5,807 nucleotides of DNA from JAHELQ01 sp965603365 (lineage in GTDB: Bacteria; Acidobacteriota; Aminicenantia; UBA2199). The DNA lies in contig CBFDCR010000136.1 of the NCBI GenBank assembly GCA_965603365.1, positions 1 to 5,807 on the forward strand. The letters run 5' to 3'. The translations under genes were made by a program, and so were the position numbers. A model generated the notes under the pieces. The model saw only the letters and a list, made by a program, of their open reading frames with translations, was not told the origin of the DNA and made no database searches. Shown here piece by piece: positions 5,206 to 5,807 of this stretch; position 1 is the stretch's first letter, and the number at the start of each line of letters is the position of its first letter.

Positions 5206-5807
5206 ATGAGTATTTTTCCATTAATGGTCAAATTGAGAGAAGCAGGCATCGGCATACGGTTGGTCGATGACCGGTTAAAAATAAGTGCCCCCAAAGAAAA
5301 ATTAACGCCTGATCTGTTAAATGAACTCAAAGAGAAAAAAGAGGACATCATTGCCTTTTTCCGCACTACACAGGTAGAGGGCGACTACAGCCCGATAAAA
5401 CCATATGAAGAAAAGGAATATTGTGTCTTGTCTTCAGCCCAGAAGCGGATGTATATACTGCAGCAGTTGAACCTGGAGAGCACGGTATACAATATGCCGC
5501 AGTTAGTAAAATTGAAAGAAGAGGTAGATAGAGAAAGGCTGGAGGAGGTGTTTCGCCAGTTAATCGTTCGTCATGAGAGTTTCCGGACATCGTTTGTGCG
5601 GGTAAACGAAGAACCGGTGCAGCGGGTGCACAGAGAGGTGGATTTTGAGATTGAATGTTACGATTTAGCCGCGAAGGACGCGCAGATACGGGAAATAAAA
5701 AAGAATATAAGGCCCTTTGATTTATCGAGGCCGCCGCTGCTGCGGGTGGGGCTGATTGAAACGGGGCACCCCTCTCAAGAGTTAACACACCCCGCCCCTT
5801 CGGGGCA
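5206..5807 (+). CDS. Nonribosomal peptide synthetase, TubC_N docking domain plus start of condensation domain, 3'-partial
   Basis: The ATG at 5206 follows a strong Shine-Dalgarno site, and the frame stays open to the window end (200 full codons). Residues 1-53 (MSIFPLMVKLREAGIGIRL..., ending AFFR) match the TubC N-terminal docking domain in length, in the 'L...L...GI.I...DDRLKISAPK' strand pattern and in the charged helix that follows. Such domains recognise a short C-terminal tail on an upstream NRPS or PKS protein. A C domain then begins with motif C1, LSSAQKRMYILQQL (from 75), and C2, RHESFRTSF (122-130). The catalytic HHxxxDG lies beyond the window. The gene starts 290 bp after the upstream NRPS, on the same strand, and is probably co-transcribed. 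NRPS identity is secure; the module's substrate is not visible. Confidence 0.95.
   Translation, partial: MSIFPLMVKLREAGIGIRLVDDRLKISAPKEKLTPDLLNELKEKKEDIIAFFRTTQVEGDYSPIKPYEEKEYCVLSSAQKRMYILQQLNLESTVYNMPQLVKLKEEVDRERLEEVFRQLIVRHESFRTSFVRVNEEPVQRVHREVDFEIECYDLAAKDAQIREIKKNIRPFDLSRPPLLRVGLIETGHPSQELTHPAPSG
5473..5807 (+). repeat. Long imperfect direct repeat of 2-312 (duplicated C-domain start)
   Basis: Bases 5473-5807 align with 2-312 throughout, apart from a single 24-base length difference near 5670-5700. There the downstream copy has eight extra codons (AAKD followed by AQIREIKK) relative to the upstream copy. Before the gap, 55 of 69 residues are identical. After 5754 the DNA is identical over 54 bases. 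The uneven identity, moderate and then perfect, suggests duplication of the C domain followed by divergence and local gene conversion or a later shared insertion. Confidence 0.85.
5763..5807 (+). repeat. Second copy of the palindrome-rich repeat element, cut by the window end
   Basis: The 45 bases to the window edge are identical to 268-312, including the first ggggcacccctctcaagag and the GCCCC-TTC-GGGGC hairpin. Identity extends upstream to 5754. The element sits at the same position in the second C domain, directly after LLRVGLIE, and is in the same reading frame. The two copies most likely spread together by module duplication or gene conversion, since flanking C-domain sequence is also shared. 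Confidence 0.8.

Noticed and set aside
5366..5788. Minus-strand reading frame of 140 codons
   Set aside because: It is antisense to the clearly coding C domain of the second NRPS and shows no recognisable domain.

Overview
This window lies inside a bacterial nonribosomal peptide synthetase (NRPS) locus. All genes are on the + strand. It holds the 3' part of one NRPS gene (2-4915), a 290-bp intergenic stretch dominated by a 21-bp tandem repeat (4895-5083), and the 5' part of a second NRPS gene (5206 to the window edge). Coding density is high, a strong Shine-Dalgarno sequence is present, and there is no sign of introns. The host cannot be fixed from the sequence. Repeat-derived loops in condensation domains and TubC-type docking domains remind me, from memory only, of large NRPSs in uncultured environmental lineages such as Candidatus Aminicenantes. 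Treat that as a weak guess.

The first NRPS (1637 residues visible) is a termination module in the order condensation (C), adenylation (A) interrupted by a methyltransferase, peptidyl carrier (PCP), thioesterase (TE). All catalytic motifs that fall inside the window are intact. The ten-residue A-domain specificity code reads D-V-W-H-F-S-L-V-D-K, which matches the serine code of EntF-type domains. A roughly 280-residue FkbM-family methyltransferase sits between A-domain motifs A8 and A9. The simplest prediction is that the module activates L-serine, methylates it, condenses it with the upstream peptide and releases the product through the TE by hydrolysis or cyclisation. O-methylation is favoured over N-methylation only because FkbM relatives are O-methyltransferases.

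The NRPS stop codon lies inside the first unit of the 21-bp tandem array. The array stays in the NRPS reading frame, so it reads as a heptapeptide repeat interrupted by two TGA codons. I see no convincing promoter or terminator between the two genes, and co-transcription is likely.

The second NRPS begins with a strong ribosome binding site, a TubC_N-type docking domain and a C domain. Its C-domain start is a diverged duplicate of the first gene's (55 of 69 residues identical over the first aligned stretch). Both C domains carry the same palindrome-rich repeat sequence inserted in frame just before the catalytic HHxxxDG motif. A chain-releasing TE is therefore followed immediately by a protein whose N terminus is built to dock onto an upstream partner. 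Gene order and biosynthetic order probably differ here, or two assembly lines abut.
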